DNA of 64,000 nucleotides from Zygnema cylindricum (GCA_037447655.1 JBBHKE010000023.1:62001-126000), one strand, 5' to 3'; shown: positions 24,917 to 37,198, counted from the stretch's first letter. Notes: generated from the sequence alone by a model not told the origin. Numbers and translations are program-made.

Positions 24917-25119
24917 TACACCTTGAATCGTTATTAGCGTATAGAAATTATTAGTGTAAAGAAAAAATTAGCGTCATTCATTCTAATTTAGTGTCAGGAG
25001 ACGTGGCAGATTATGGTCCACGTCCTTAAATAGTGTAATTAATTATATTCAATGTATCAATGTCAAAATTTTGGGGTGCCGATATTGCGTACATAAGGCT
25101 AATAACGATTCACGGTGTA
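24917..25119 (+). mobile_element. MITE, about 205-bp class, inside trihelix exon
   Basis: The ends are TACACCTTGAATCG and CGATTCACGGTGTA. It is nearly identical to 2620-2828 over most of its length. Removing the element while keeping one TA joins the flanking codons in frame (KEY then QSKIPSG), which shows both its exact limits and a TA target duplication, as for Tc1/mariner-type elements. Confidence 0.8.
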
Positions 25120-25326
25120 CCAATCAAAAATTCCTAGTGGCAATCTAGATCACTGGTCAATGGCCACGCATGAGAGGTCCGAGAAAAAAATGACAGGTAG
25201 TTTCGCTGAACGATTTTATTCAACGATAGATGACGGTATGGGGAGAAATGAAAACATAGCACCAACCCACGTTAGGGATACGTTCACACTTCATCAGGGA
25301 GGGACTACCACGGTTGAGGGAAACGG

Positions 25327-25529
25327 TACACCGTCGATCGTATTTAGCGTGTTGAACACTAATTCGGCGCCCCTAAATTTTGACCCTTGAACCTTAAATA
25401 GAATAAATGACGCTATTTAAGGACGTGGACCATAATTTGCCACGTCTCCTGGCACTGAATTAGAATTAATGACGCTAATTTTTTCTTTACTCTAATAATG
25501 TCTACACGCTAAATACGATCGACGATGTA
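25327..25529 (-). mobile_element. MITE, about 205-bp class, second insertion in same exon
   Basis: It is in inverted orientation relative to 24917-25119 and more diverged (TACACCGTCGATCG to CGATCGACGATGTA). Removal with one TA kept again joins the exon in frame (VEGNG then SASKSNPFYD), so it also inserted at TA. Higher divergence suggests it is the older insertion or belongs to another subfamily. Confidence 0.8.
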
Positions 25530-25899
25530 GTGCATCTAAAAGTAATCCTTTTTATGATACACCAACTACCTCAAGAACATCTCAGAACATTTACAGCAAT
25601 TACAGCAATAGTAGTGGGAAACGTAAAAGAAATCAAATGACCCTAGTGTAGTACGAACATTGGAGCTTACGGGGTTTCGAGAAATAGCACAAGAAATACA
25701 TAAAATGTTTGTAAAGGAGACGAAGGAGACTATAAACACATTTGCGGAATTGCTTAAAGCAAATTAGGAGAGGAACGAAGGTCGTTTTCAAGAAGAAGCT
25801 GAAGGAAGACTTCGTTTGATCAACGACGTTTGTAAAATAGCCGAAACAAAGGGTGGTGAGGACAACAACTCATCCCATCAGCAATGATGAAAATTAGAA

Positions 25900-26888
25900 A
25901 TAAAACAAGTTAAGTACAAGAATATTTGCGACAGTAGCCACTAGGCTCTGAAGTCTTTTTATATTCCCTACAAGAGTCCAACCAACAGACAAGAACCCTT
26001 CCTTAACTGGACAAAGGAGCCGAGATAGCCGGTATTCCCACAAAGCCAGACAGGACTGGAGCTAGACTGCAAAGTCAGCGCTCTGACAGCAAGAAACACC
26101 AAGTCCACAGACGCAATTCAACAACCACAGCACGTAGAAGACTGTCTGGAGGGAAACCTTGCAGGCTGGCTTGCGCCGGTAGATTAGGTAAGGTCTTAGT
26201 ACAAAGAGAAGGAGAAGCTCAAAGACAATTACTAGCATGAAACTATGGGTCTGAAAAAGGAAAAACCCTAACTCAAAATCTAGCCTGTCACTAAATATTT
26301 AGGTGAAACCCTAACGATAGAGTTAGACAAATCCCGAGAATAATGCTTGTTAGTAAACGACAACCTCCCAATGTTGGATTCCCGTACTTAATTTGCAAAA
26401 GTTCATATCTTTCCAAATGGCATTTATCGTATGTTTTCACTAATCTGTACTGCTACACTAATTCTTATTTGTCTCTGAGCAGGCAAGTTTTTATGTTCAA
26501 AAGACAGGTTTTCTTTGTTCAAACGTTGCCAGTTTCTAAAGACGACCGATGCGTGGCCGCCTCGAAATTCCTTACATCTACACCTCGAGGATGAAAACCC
26601 TCCCTAAGCTAAGCAAAAACAATGTATGAACCTCTAAGGGTTCATGACTTCAGACACCTGTCAGGTTTGTAGCCATTTCAATTCCTGACGTCTGATGCCG
26701 TACTGCGGTGCAGTTCCATGCTGATTCTACATCGTGTTCCTGTGGTGCCGTACGGGAGTATATTTCGACCTTTGTCCCGTACGTATCTCTAGTTGTATTC
26801 TCGGATATGAACCTGTCATGTCACCGAAACATCAATTAGTATACAATTAAATCATAATACACGCTGACGTCTTACGACATGACATCGA
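25900..26888 (-). mobile_element. LTR-like dispersed repeat, copy 2
   Basis: It aligns with 1-892. On the minus strand it begins TGTCATGTCGTAAGACG near 26888. It contains AGATTAGGTAAGG, AAACCCTAAC and GTCTGATGCCGTACTGCGG blocks. The left limit is uncertain, and no internal retroelement coding sequence adjoins it. Solo LTR is the favoured but unproven reading. Confidence 0.45.
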
Positions 26889-27955
26889 AGGATTTTTTAG
26901 CTATGATACAACGTCTTTACTGCTTTTTAATTAGATGGGGATATTGCTTTATTGCTAGTTTGCAGTTCAGTTAGTCGGTTGAGTCAGTTGATCAGTCAGC
27001 TGTAACATGAATTATAAATGGTTTATAATCCAACGACAAAAATGCCTCGTTGTTGGGTGATCATCATCCATGATGAAAGAAAAAAAAATCGACATTACAT
27101 AGCAGACGCAAGCAGGTACAAGACAAAATCATTTGGTAAAAAATAAAAGAAAGTCATATGTCAGTGAAATAAAGAGTAATAACATCGCCACTAAAAGTAT
27201 TATTGGCTTAAAAATATGTAGCATGAAAAAAATTTCATTACAATCATTTAGTAGTTATGACAAGAAAAACAATTATGGCTCCAAAATTTCACTATTTTAC
27301 ACACTCCGAAACCGAATATCGACCCTAAACTTTGGAAAATTTCTATACCTTTCCACATTCTCTTGAATCTTCTATCTATTCTCTCATTTGAATTCCATTT
27401 TTATACAAATCATTTCACTATCCGCTTGTAGGGCAGGAAAATTATAAAGTCGAATGTAATATGTTGTCGGGATTAAATGAAAACTTTGGCCTCAACCTGA
27501 AAAAATAAATAAGAGGATTTAGGTTTAATTGTCGATCCGTTAAAAGGTATGGTTTTTAATTGTTTTTTAGGGTTTTTGTGAACAACCAACCATTTGTTTT
27601 TCCTTGACTGTTTAGCTACATTTGTTTAATGTGATTTGAGAAAACATGGGAGATAGTCCATTAATTCAAGGAAATACAAACCAACCATGGGAGATAGTCT
27701 ATTAATTCAAGAAAATACAAACCAACCATTTTGTGATTGTACTACTTGACATGAGGCAGCATACGCATATCTAGGGAGAAAAATTCAGAATCCCCACTAA
27801 CAACTCAAAATATTTTTTTTTCGCCTTCAAAATCTCTCATTAGATTGATGAGACAATTTCCTATATCAGTCTGCTTGTTGAATTCTATAGGTTAGGTTAA
27901 TTTCAGTAACGAACTTATTACTTAAAATGAAAGAGACTTGTTAATGCAACATATG
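26889..27955. other. intergenic, no gene recognised
   Basis: AT-rich sequence. A short tandem duplication of about 48 bp (GGGAGATAGTC...ACAAACCAACCAT) lies at about 27647-27740. Confidence 0.5.
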
Positions 27956-28797
27956 ACACATAATTAGATTAATTAGACAGATAATTAGATTAGATAGATA
28001 ATTTGATTAGATAGATAACTAGATTAGATAGTAATTTAGATTGGATAGATATTGAGATTAGATAGATAATTAGATCAGATAGATAACTAGATTATATAGG
28101 TAATTAGATTAGATAGGTAATTTGATAGATAATTAGATTACATAATTTGACAAATAGATAGACAAATAATTAGATATTTAGGCAGATAATTAGACAGATA
28201 AGTTGACATATAATTAGATAATTAGACTGATAAGTTGACAAATAAGTTTATAGATAATTTGACAGATAATTTGACAGATGATTAGATGAGATAGATAATT
28301 ATATTAGATAAATAATTGGATTAGATAGATTACTAGATTAGATAGTGAATTAGATTGGATAGATAATTAGATTATATAGATAATTAGATCAGATAGGTAA
28401 TTAGGTTATATAGGTAATTTGGCAGATAATTAGATACGGTAATTAGATTAGATATTAGATAATTAGATTAGATAATTTGACATATAGATAGTTAGAAAAT
28501 TAGACAGATAATTAGATTGATATATTGATAGATAATTAGATTAGATAATTTGACAGATAATTATACAGATAATTAGACAGATAAGTTGACATATAATTAG
28601 ATAATTAGACTGATAAGTTGACAAATAAGTTTATAGATAATTTGACAGATAATTAGATGAGATAGATAATTATATTAGATAAATAATTGGATTAGATAGA
28701 TTACTAGATTAGATAGTGAATTAGATTGGATAGATAATTAGATTATATAGATAATTAGATTAGATAGGTAATTAGGTTATATAGGTAATTTGGTAGA
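27956..28797. repeat. AGATAATTAGATTAGATAG satellite
   Basis: Degenerate tandem repeats of ATTAGATAGATA, GATAATTTGACA and similar. A higher-order copy of about 220-235 bp is visible, 28194-28428 being nearly repeated at 28576-28796. The satellite directly abuts the copia fragment. Confidence 0.9.
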
Positions 28798-28812
28798 GGG
28801 TTTGAACCCATA

Positions 28813-29098
28813 GAAGAAACTTTGATTCTCACAGATAATCAGAGTAGCATTGCTTTGATGAAAAATCCAGTTTACCATGCAAGAACAAAACATATAGACA
28901 TTCAGACACATTTTGTGAGAGAACAAGTTGAAAAGAAAGTTTTGAAGTTTGAGTTTGTTAGTTCAGCTCAACAAGCAGCAGGTTAGTAGACTAAGGCAGC
29001 TCCTCGAGATAAAATTGTTGTTTGTAATCAGCTCACAGGAGTTGGTCCTATTTAGTCAGGACATTTGATAGTATGCAGAAAATGACCTAGAGAGGGGG
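28813..29098 (+). pseudogene. Ty1/copia RNase H fragment and polypurine tract
   Basis: The frame reads LTDNQSSIALMKNP, then ARTKHIDIQTHFVRE and LKFEFVSSAQQAAG, which matches the C-terminal RNase H region of Ty1/copia pol (DNQS.I.L..NP...ARTKHI...HF.RE). Two stops then replace the usual ADI(L/F)TK start before TKAAPRDK. AGAGAGGGGG just before the LTR is the expected polypurine tract. Reverse transcriptase and everything upstream are missing, cut at the satellite, so the copy is dead. Confidence 0.85.
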
Positions 29099-29669
29099 TG
29101 TTAAGATTTCTGTGTTCATTTTCAGCGAAGGACCAAAAAGTCAAACTTGGTCAAAGTTACGTGAGAGAGAAGTGACGTGGGAAAGAATCAACCGAAGTCT
29201 TGTACGGTTGATTAATCGTGAAGGTACATTTCGTAGACGTCAAGTTACGTCACGTATACGTCAAGAAATTTGTGAAACTTAGTCACTAACTTGTACCGTA
29301 CGGCAAGTCAAGTTGTCGCAGATTTTGAGTAAATGTCACGTAGTCAATTACGATCGTTGATTAAGGTACGTAGGTCACAAGTTAAGATTGTACTCCTTTG
29401 CGTGATACAAAAGTAGCGTAGGAATTACCTCACCTACACATATAAAATGTACTCATGCTCACATTGAAAATTAATCAATCAATCGAATGATTCTCTCCAA
29501 TTTTTCCCTCCTGCTAGTTTTGTACTGAGCGCTTATTTTGTCGTGGAATTAATCTATCTTTTTTCTTGTTCAATAATTAAGCTTTGCTTTCACATATAGA
29601 GAATTGTTTTCCTTAGCTTCCTGTCTTGTAATTGATCGATCTTATGGCCACTTTTTCTGAATCTCAACA
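29099..29669 (+). mobile_element. copia 3' LTR (571 bp)
   Basis: It starts TGTTAAGA directly after the polypurine tract and ends TCTCAACA, giving short inverted ends of the 5'-TG...CA-3' type. TATAAA at about 29441 would be the LTR promoter, and a TTCAATAA-type poly(A) motif lies near 29570. The matching 5' LTR is not in the window. Confidence 0.8.
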
Positions 29670-29916
29670 ATAATGATGTCAATGCTATACGGAATGACAT
29701 ATTTTGTACGTCTGCGTAATTTAGTGTTCACAATTATCGCGCACATAATTACCGCCAACATAACCCAATATAGAATACTTAAATAAATTAGAGTAAACCT
29801 CATATTTGAAAAAGCTCTATCACATAAATTAGCGTTAATTACTCTATTTATTTTTTTTTGTTTTTTTACTCTAATTTTTTTATTATTAATACGATTCGCG
29901 TGTACAGAAGTACACC

Positions 29917-30413
29917 GAATCGTAATTAGAGTAAATTACTCTAATTCGGTCGCTCGAAATTTCGACTCTATCACATCAAATAGAGTAAATGATTCTAATT
30001 TTTTCATTATTCTAATTTAGGTGAGGTTTAATTAGCGTTTTTAATTCTAATCTAGGTTCGTTTTAAATAGTGTGGAGTACGGACGACGTCCGACCGTGCA
30101 AAATTGCACTTTAAAAAGTAAAAATTACAAATGATGATTTAATACAGGTCGCTATCATGTGAAAGTGTTTTAACAAACCACGTAATTCAAACGTCATAGT
30201 GACGATAAACTGTACGTCTTGTCAGATTATGTACGAATATCTTATTTACAGTAGAGGATATTAGCGCGCCAAATTAGAGTACACCGCATAAATTAGAGTA
30301 AATTCCCTTTTGAAAAAGCTCTATCACATAAATTAGCATTCATTACTCTAATTATTTTTTTTTGTTTTTTTACTCTAATTTTTTCATTACTCTAATTACG
30401 ATGCGCGGTGTAC
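29917..30413. mobile_element. MITE, 540-bp class (diverged)
   Basis: It runs from TACACCGAATCG to CGATGCGCGGTGTA and contains GTGTGGAGTACGGACGACGTCCG, the counterpart of the GTGTACGGTC module. Another element end (CGATTCGCGTGTA, about 29893-29905) and an extra internal TACACCGC start near 30287 suggest nesting, so the limits are tentative. Confidence 0.5.
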
Positions 30414-30430
30414 AATTCATTACAGTACAG

Positions 30431-30744
30431 TACACCGCCAATCGTTATTAGCGTGTAAGCTTTTTTAGCGTATACGAATAATTAGCATGGTTTACGCTAA
30501 TTGGGAATTTGGAAATTTTCGAAGAAATAGTCCGCCAATCGTTATTAGCGTTGTTTACGCTAATTCTGTCCCGCTTTTTTTTATTATTCTAAAATAGATT
30601 TATCCACACTATTTAAAAAAAACCCTAATTCCTAATTAGGATAGACGATTTCTTCGAAAATATCCAAATTCCCAATTAGCGTAAACCACGCTAATTATTC
30701 GTATACGCTAAAAAACTTACACGCTAATAACGATTGGCGGTGTA
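30431..30744. mobile_element. palindromic MITE (314 bp)
   Basis: TACACCGCCAATCGTTATTA at the left is matched by TAATAACGATTGGCGGTGTA at the right, and the inverted match continues inward for more than 100 bp (AATTAGCATGGTTTACGC, TTCGAAGAAAT). It shares its ends with 47181-47722. Foldback structure; non-coding. Confidence 0.8.
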
Positions 30745-30974
30745 CAGTATTGATACAAATATGGGAAAATTCATAAATTTCAAACCTTTTACTAGAAATC
30801 GACGCCTGCACATTTGTCTTATTGAGAAACTTCGAGATTCGCCGCCGTATTTTGACGTTGACGGAGATATCGTCAACTGATGCATGGAAACATTGTTGCT
30901 GAGTGAAGCCGATTTCCCAAGTTTCTGGTACAGTGTGACGTCATGTAGCGCCGTCACCTCATGCTATGACGCAT

Positions 30975-31199
30975 TACAACCGTTTATCGCTATTAGGGTT
31001 AATATTTTTTTCACCACTTAAAACATATTTTCTCCGTACGCACTTGTCCGATTTTTCTATTTAAAACAGCCAATCGGAAGCTGAGAATCTTACCTTTCAA
31101 TCGCAACCGTCAGATTAGAAATCGGACAATTGTGTACGGAGAAAATATGTTTTTAAGTGGTGAATCAAAATATTAACACTAATAACGATTCAAGGTGTA
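30975..31199. mobile_element. MITE, about 220-bp class
   Basis: The inverted arms contain CACTTAAAACATATTTTCTC (left) and GGAGAAAATATGTTTTTAAG (right). The ends are TACAACCGTTTATCG and CGATTCAAGGTGTA. Closest to 33939-34149 and 58939-59160. Confidence 0.75.
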
Positions 31200-33400
31200 C
31201 CGTTTGGCCAGCGTGAAAAAATGAAGCCTGCATGCCAAAAGGTTTCCATGTGAACCTTCAGTTTACGTGATGACGCGTGTCAGTGCAGCGTGCTACAGTA
31301 CTGAAGTTTTATTTTTACCGGTCAAGAAATGAGAAATACCGTACATTATATAATTAGGACGGTTTGTGGTTACGTCGTATATTCGCCGTCAGATTCTGAC
31401 CAAAGTGCAGCTTTAATGTTTTTTTCTGTACGAAAATTCTAAACGTGTACCCTGATGACTAATGCGCCTGAAGGAATAGAAAACAACACGTGCTGAAATC
31501 GGTACCCTATAAAATTTACCGCCGATATACGGCAGGAGATTCGCCCGCTGATCTACTGAACTATACTGTACTATAGTTTCCCGCCTAAAATTACTGTACT
31601 TCATGTGGCTGAAGTAGAAGTCTACAAAGTACAAACTCTACAAAGTTTTTTCCAATTTGTCTGGACTTGCATTCACTGACTTTAAGTCGTGAAAGTCAAC
31701 GCAAATTGCACAGCCAATAGAATGCTCCCTGTTAAGTTGGTTGCACTTGTTGGAATACACGTATTATAGTTAAAGAATAAAATTCATATTCACGCACGAA
31801 AACATATCGCACGTGTGAATATAGCTGACCGGTAAGCGGTTTTTGACTTGAGGAAAGCCGTTCGAGTTCTTTTGCCATTTTTTTTTTATCGAAAAACGCC
31901 TTAGCCGGAGAGCCCGTTATCGTTCCCTTACGTTTTTGCTATCCAATGAAATCAAAGATTCCTTAGCTTATCCCTTACTTCGTTTCCACTGGCAAATATG
32001 CTTTGCCGACAGTGAAGTTATTTACTTATTTCTGTCCAAATCCTTTTTTAGGGTTACGTGGCGCTACGAATACATTAACGGAAAAGTACACGTCTAATGC
32101 CGTTGAATATTCGACCTGTTTTCCTGGTGTTCAGCGAATCAAACAGCAAGTACTGCACAGTACAGCCGGCCTAATAATCCAATATGTACCGTACCTCCTG
32201 AGGGAGTACACACTAAATTGTGACAGTTTCACAAGTCAAAACTGATTGTGCCGTGTACAGCACTGCTGTCAGACAGGGAAGAATTCTCTGCCGGATTTTA
32301 TTTGAAATGCTGGGGAATTGATACGCGGTACCGTACTGAATCTTGCAACTTTTTGGCCCCCAGGGGTGCCGAAGACGTCCGCGACCGCTCGTACTTGACA
32401 ACCTGCGTATTCTCTTCGAGTCGCAAGATTTTGACAGGTGTCAAATGCTAACTCAATGATGCGAACACAGTTCCTTGACTTAAAGATTTGATATTAGCTT
32501 ATGGTTACCACTCATGGGGGGAGACACGTATCATTTCGTATTCAAATGTCAACGGGCAGAAGTACTTGACAGTTGATGATAAAAAGCTACAAGATAAGAC
32601 AAGTTTGCCAGACTTGCAAAGAGAGATTTGACGCTTCTCCTATCTGCCCGATTCAATTCGCAAAGAAAAAAATGTACCAAGCCATTGAAACGTGATCAGA
32701 TAAGACAAATAGGCTAAACACGTGATTGAAACACATAGAACGCCTTCGCTTATTGTTTTGTCGGACATACAAACAAATTAGGAGCTTGGTAACCTTTTAT
32801 CGTCTGACGTCACAGATGCGAACAAATTGCTACATTGCTCATCATTATCAGGGTTAATAAATAACAACACTGATTCAGTCGAAGCTTTTCTTTGCCAAAA
32901 ATCATCAAATAGTGTTGGTGACACTATCCTAGGGAGTGGACTACAATCTCCCGCATCTCATTCCACTATAATAGTATCGTATATTCTAATTTCACCTTAA
33001 CAACTCATATATTCTTAACGCTAATAACTATGGGTAGTGTTGACCTTCCGTATGCTTCAGCTGTACTTTTCTTAAACGGCACATTTAATTGACGCTAAGA
33101 AGCTTGCAACAAAATCCTTGCTTCCGTAACTCCGTATCCTTCTAGACTCGTTCTACATTTGTTTGACGCGTTTAGCGTAGAATTTACCTGTACGATAGAT
33201 TTGTAAATTTAGTACAGCATTTGTCGTCTTCCACTCCTTTTCAAACCCCTTGATCCAAACGGCTTACTGGGTGCCACGTGGGGGCCGACCGGCTCCCAGC
33301 CGTGCAAACCTGCCGTTTAGCGCATACTGGCCCGTAACGTCAGCCACACACGGTGAATCGTTTATGTGCACAAAATAGCGTTAGCAACACTACAGTACAC
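31200..33400. other. intergenic, no gene recognised
   Basis: Unique-looking sequence with short frames only (for example 32003-32245 and 32248-32451) that carry no recognisable domain. No repeats of note. Confidence 0.5.
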
Positions 33401-33940
33401 TACACCGCGCATCGTTATTAGTGTCAAAGTCACTAATTTGGGTTCTTAAAATTTTGTTTTTTTTCCTCAAATAGGATACACGATTTTAATTTTTCCTTGA
33501 CGTTAATTGAGGTACCGTACAAAATAGCGTAAAGAACTAAATTTCAATAAGATCTAAATAGCGTAGTGTACGGTCGATGTCAGACCGTACATAATGTACC
33601 TTTTCAAGTGAAAAATTTACAAAAAATGAATTAAATCGGACGCGTACGCATAAGAACGTGCGCTAAAAAATCGGGATTGTTCTGACACGTCAATTAGTCT
33701 GACATGTACGGATATTTAAATTTCACTACGGTGTACGATTTTTTATATTTTGCACGGATACATATAATAATGTATATAATTGTACAGAAATTTTTCCAAT
33801 TTTGTTGTTCCAAATTAGCGTTAACACTGAAATTAGAATAAACTTTTTTTTTTTTTTTTCAAAATCTTAATTAGAGTCAATGACGGTATATTTACTTACA
33901 CACTATTTAAACTTTTACACTAATAACGATGCGCGGGGTA
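33401..33940. mobile_element. MITE, 540-bp class
   Basis: It runs from TACACCGCGCATCGTTATTA to AACGATGCGCGGGGTA. The internal module GTGTACGGTCGATGTCAGAC, followed by CGTACATAATGTACC, is shared with 47181-47722. Its right TA is also the left TA of the next element. Confidence 0.75.
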
Positions 33941-34149
33941 CATCGTGAATCGCTATTAGCGTCAATGTTTTTCGCCACTTAAAACCTATTTTATCCGTAC
34001 ACACTTGTCGGATTATGGATCTGACGGTTACGATTATTGAAAGGTAACATTCTCAGCTTCCGTTTGGCGGTCTCAAATTGAGAATGTACAAAAAAAATAT
34101 GTTTTAAGTGGCGAGAAAAACATTGACGCTAATAGCGATTCACGGTGTA
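33939..34149. mobile_element. MITE, about 220-bp class
   Basis: It runs from TACATCGTGAATCGC to GCGATTCACGGTGTA. The inner arms are CACTTAAAACCTATTTTATC and ATATGTTTTAAGTGG, with a GGATCTGACGGTTACGATT centre like 58939-59160. It shares one TA with the element on its left. Confidence 0.8.
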
Positions 34150-35421
34150 GTTGTATATTTTTATCGCTATTCATTTTTGCGCTCACAATCGTCCTTGTCA
34201 GCTTGACTGGAAATGGGGTTACTAAGCACTAAAACATTCATACCAATTATTTGGCGTCAATGGCGATTCACGGCGGTAGCCACACGTGTGTTTTATCACT
34301 TCCCCATTGAACGATTCAATCGTTCAAACGTTTAGACAATGTTTATACGCACATCCAAGCAGTGAGGCTTTCAGATTTAAAAAATAATTCCATAAATATA
34401 TTTTTTCCGCGGTAGCTAGATTATAGTTCGTACGACCACTGAATCTATGGAAACTTGTTTTCATCTTTTTATAAAAATAAGTTGTTTGACGGGGAAATAT
34501 GAGACTTTACGTTAGAGATTGTTATTGTAACTAACCGCTCTACGATAAAGGATCTGTAATTTTAGGTGCTCTATCAATTACCAGCCCAAGACACGAATCC
34601 AAAATAATTGTCAACAAATATTAGTAAAAAAGGCAACATACACTTAACCATAAATGTTACACAACAAACATGTGACCAAAATGTGCATATTATAAGTCAT
34701 TTGGTACATATGCGAAAGTTGAAGGGCGAAGCGGATTACGTAGTAAAATATGAATTGTCTCACGTGGTTTGATACGCTCTCGGTTTGGAGGTCTTTTGCG
34801 CGTCGAACGGATCACAACACATATCTATTTTCTTTGATGAGCCAACGCCTTCTAAATTATTCAAGAAAATGGGGTGATTGACGTAAAAAAATTGACCTCC
34901 AACCACGTTAGCTCACAAACGTAATTAATGTTCTTGATAATATAAAGTGTGTGATCTTTACATGTCGGGCATTCACCATTCTTTTATTTTTTCGTTAATC
35001 ATTGAAACTTTCACCCATACTTATTTTTATCGATTTATATACGTTATATTCTAATTGTAGTTAACCATCATTTGTTGATATTACATGGTTACATGATTTC
35101 TTCAATGACGTGAATTTGTTAGAAAACAACAAAACTATCAAAACACGTTTCAAATGTTAATTTATTACTACAAATAATTAAAAAAAATGGCCACTTCATT
35201 CACTATTATTAGTTTATTTATTGTCAACAACATCGTCAACTTTTGTAAAACATTTATCATTATCTTGTGCATGTAGGTAACGTTATTACAATTTGACTAT
35301 TTATAATTCAAACTTAATTTATAACTAAAGTTAATTGATGTTTTAATATTTTGTTGTCTTATTTGTGAATAAGGTTTAAAATGTCTATACATTTGTATAT
35401 GTAGATACGTAAGGGACAAGA

Positions 35422-35476
<55 letters not shown>

Positions 35477-36741
35477 AAGTAAAAAATAATTGTATATAAT
35501 AGTTGTTTGTAGTATGCGAGGTTTATATATTGTTTAACATATAAAAAGTAAATACGCCATAATTGAAAAACAAATTTCGTATTTAGTACAAGGTTTAATC
35601 GGCCACATACAACGTAACGTATCCATTAGCTATAAACCAATAAATATAAACTTACAACACCAACATTTAGTTTGTGTTTAGTTTGAAAGTAAAATACCAT
35701 AATAATGTTAAAAAAAATAAAATAAATAAGTAAGATACATAAAAAAAAACGCATTATAAAACTTATGGATAAATACCATAGCTCGACTTGATAGAGAAAA
35801 ACAAATGTTAAGTTGAATCAAATAATCATGTTTAATATTTTTTTAAGGTAATTGTTTAAGCCCAACATTGTTATGATGGTCATACTTTTCCATTCCAATG
35901 TGTTTTGCACCGAAATGGTGCATGGGTTGCAAGCTACCAAATATAGTATTTTTATAAAAAAGTTAAAGCACGAGATAATTAAAAGTACGGGGTTTTTGGC
36001 GTTACTGGTTGGAAGTTAGAACAACCGTATAAAAAGTTGCACAACTATATGATACACGTGACGTCTTTTTGTAGTTTATTAAATTTAATGTTAAAAATTA
36101 ACTATTTTGCAATCATCCCAGTATTACAATGTCGGGTATAAAAACATGTCAGGTATAAAATGTTGAATAACATTTGGAAAACATAAAATGTCGAATAACA
36201 ATTGGAACGTTGTGGTCCCCGATTTAGAGATTTTGTGAATGTGATGTGGTTTTTTGTTTATTTTAGTGTTATAGATATAACTTATGAAATTTTGATGATT
36301 GGCAAGACTGGTTAATTAGTTGGTTTCTTACCGCTGTAAATTTTCTCCCAAAATTGAGGTAAAAAAATTGAAGCGGTTGTGCTTTATTTAGAAGGTTATA
36401 CTTGTAAACAAGTGAATACTTGTTTATACAACATGTTGACGTTGTAAACACGTAGCGTGGGTTTTTCAGGCCAAACAAATTCGATCCCAAAATTTGTAAA
36501 AATACACATGACCCGAAAATTACAAAGCATAGACAATTGGAGCATAAATAGTTAGAAAAATAAATAAACGAAAAAATAGCAACCTGATATCTTAAAATTG
36601 TCGGAAACGCTTACAATTGGTTGGTATAAAACTTAAAATACGAACAATAACGAGGTAAACCTTAATAAAGGGTTTTAACCGGGGGTGAAAACGTTCCGGC
36701 TGTCTTTCAGCGTTTTATGCTTTGGAAATATCAGTTTATAC
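34150..36741. other. AT-rich intergenic, no gene recognised
   Basis: Contains a (TA)n run at about 35423-35473 and otherwise unique AT-rich sequence. A short minus frame at 36269-36490 has no recognisable domain. Confidence 0.5.
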
Positions 36742-37198
36742 CATAGTTCAAAAGTAGGTGACCGTACGCCCATACAATATGCCTATTGTATGCAAAACAT
36801 ACAATATGGCCTTAAGACCCATATTGTATTGGCCGCAAAATGAAATAAAATAATAACAGGGTTGAGTTGCACATGGATCGATAGAGAATTAAACGTCATG
36901 TCTAAATTTGAAAAAAAAATCGGACCAAAAAATATTGTTCTGTGAGTTTTGAGCGAATTTTTATTTAAACCGTCAGATTTGGACGATCTGACGGTCTTCG
37001 ATGAAAGTAATGATCTAAGAAGATCACATGAAAAGCCCATAACACAACTTACGATAGGACTATCGTCAGATTCGGACGATCGGACGGTCGCTGATGAAAG
37101 CAGCGATCAAAGAAGATCACATGGAAAGCCCGTAACACAACTTACGCTAAAGGCGGCATACAAAAGGCCTACCAAAAAACGCCTACTTTTGAACTATG
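36742..37198. mobile_element. inverted-repeat element with CATAGTTCAAAAGTAGG ends (457 bp)
   Basis: The ends CATAGTTCAAAAGTAGG and CCTACTTTTGAACTATG are perfect inverted repeats. Inside, a block of about 80-95 bp (GACGATC(T/G)GACGGTC, GATCACATG(A/G)AAAGCC, ACACAACTTACG) is present twice, near 36975 and 37070; the shorter relative at 14690-14995 has it once. A 94-codon frame at 36949-37233 covers the duplication but overruns the element, so coding is doubtful. It lies 0.6 kb upstream of BI-1. Confidence 0.75.

Larger units (their letters stand above)
22812..25880 (+). pseudogene. decayed trihelix (Myb/SANT-like) gene
   Basis: A possible first exon starts MAFPGGSYNPL at 22815. After a tandemly repeated small exon (next entry), a Lys-rich exon begins after GTATTGTAG near 24500. 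A trihelix-type DNA-binding domain follows: RWTKNEVFKLISAEV, then SAEKKWRCISLQLEEE, a frameshift, then CWQK-stop-ENLTKDYKIVKEY. In this family the third helix usually reads C..KW.NL..DYK.V, so the stop (TAG) replaces an expected Trp codon. Another in-frame stop precedes RWTK. Two MITEs sit inside the following exon at 24917-25119 and 25327-25529; beyond them is EIAQEIHKMFVKE. PIF/Harbinger transposons carry a Myb/SANT-like companion protein, so this may be a transposon relic rather than a host trihelix factor. It cannot encode a full protein as read. Confidence 0.6.

Noticed and set aside
28798-28812. GGGTTTGAACCCA as a tRNA T-arm
   Set aside because: No acceptor stem or D-arm fits around it; it is part of the copia junction.
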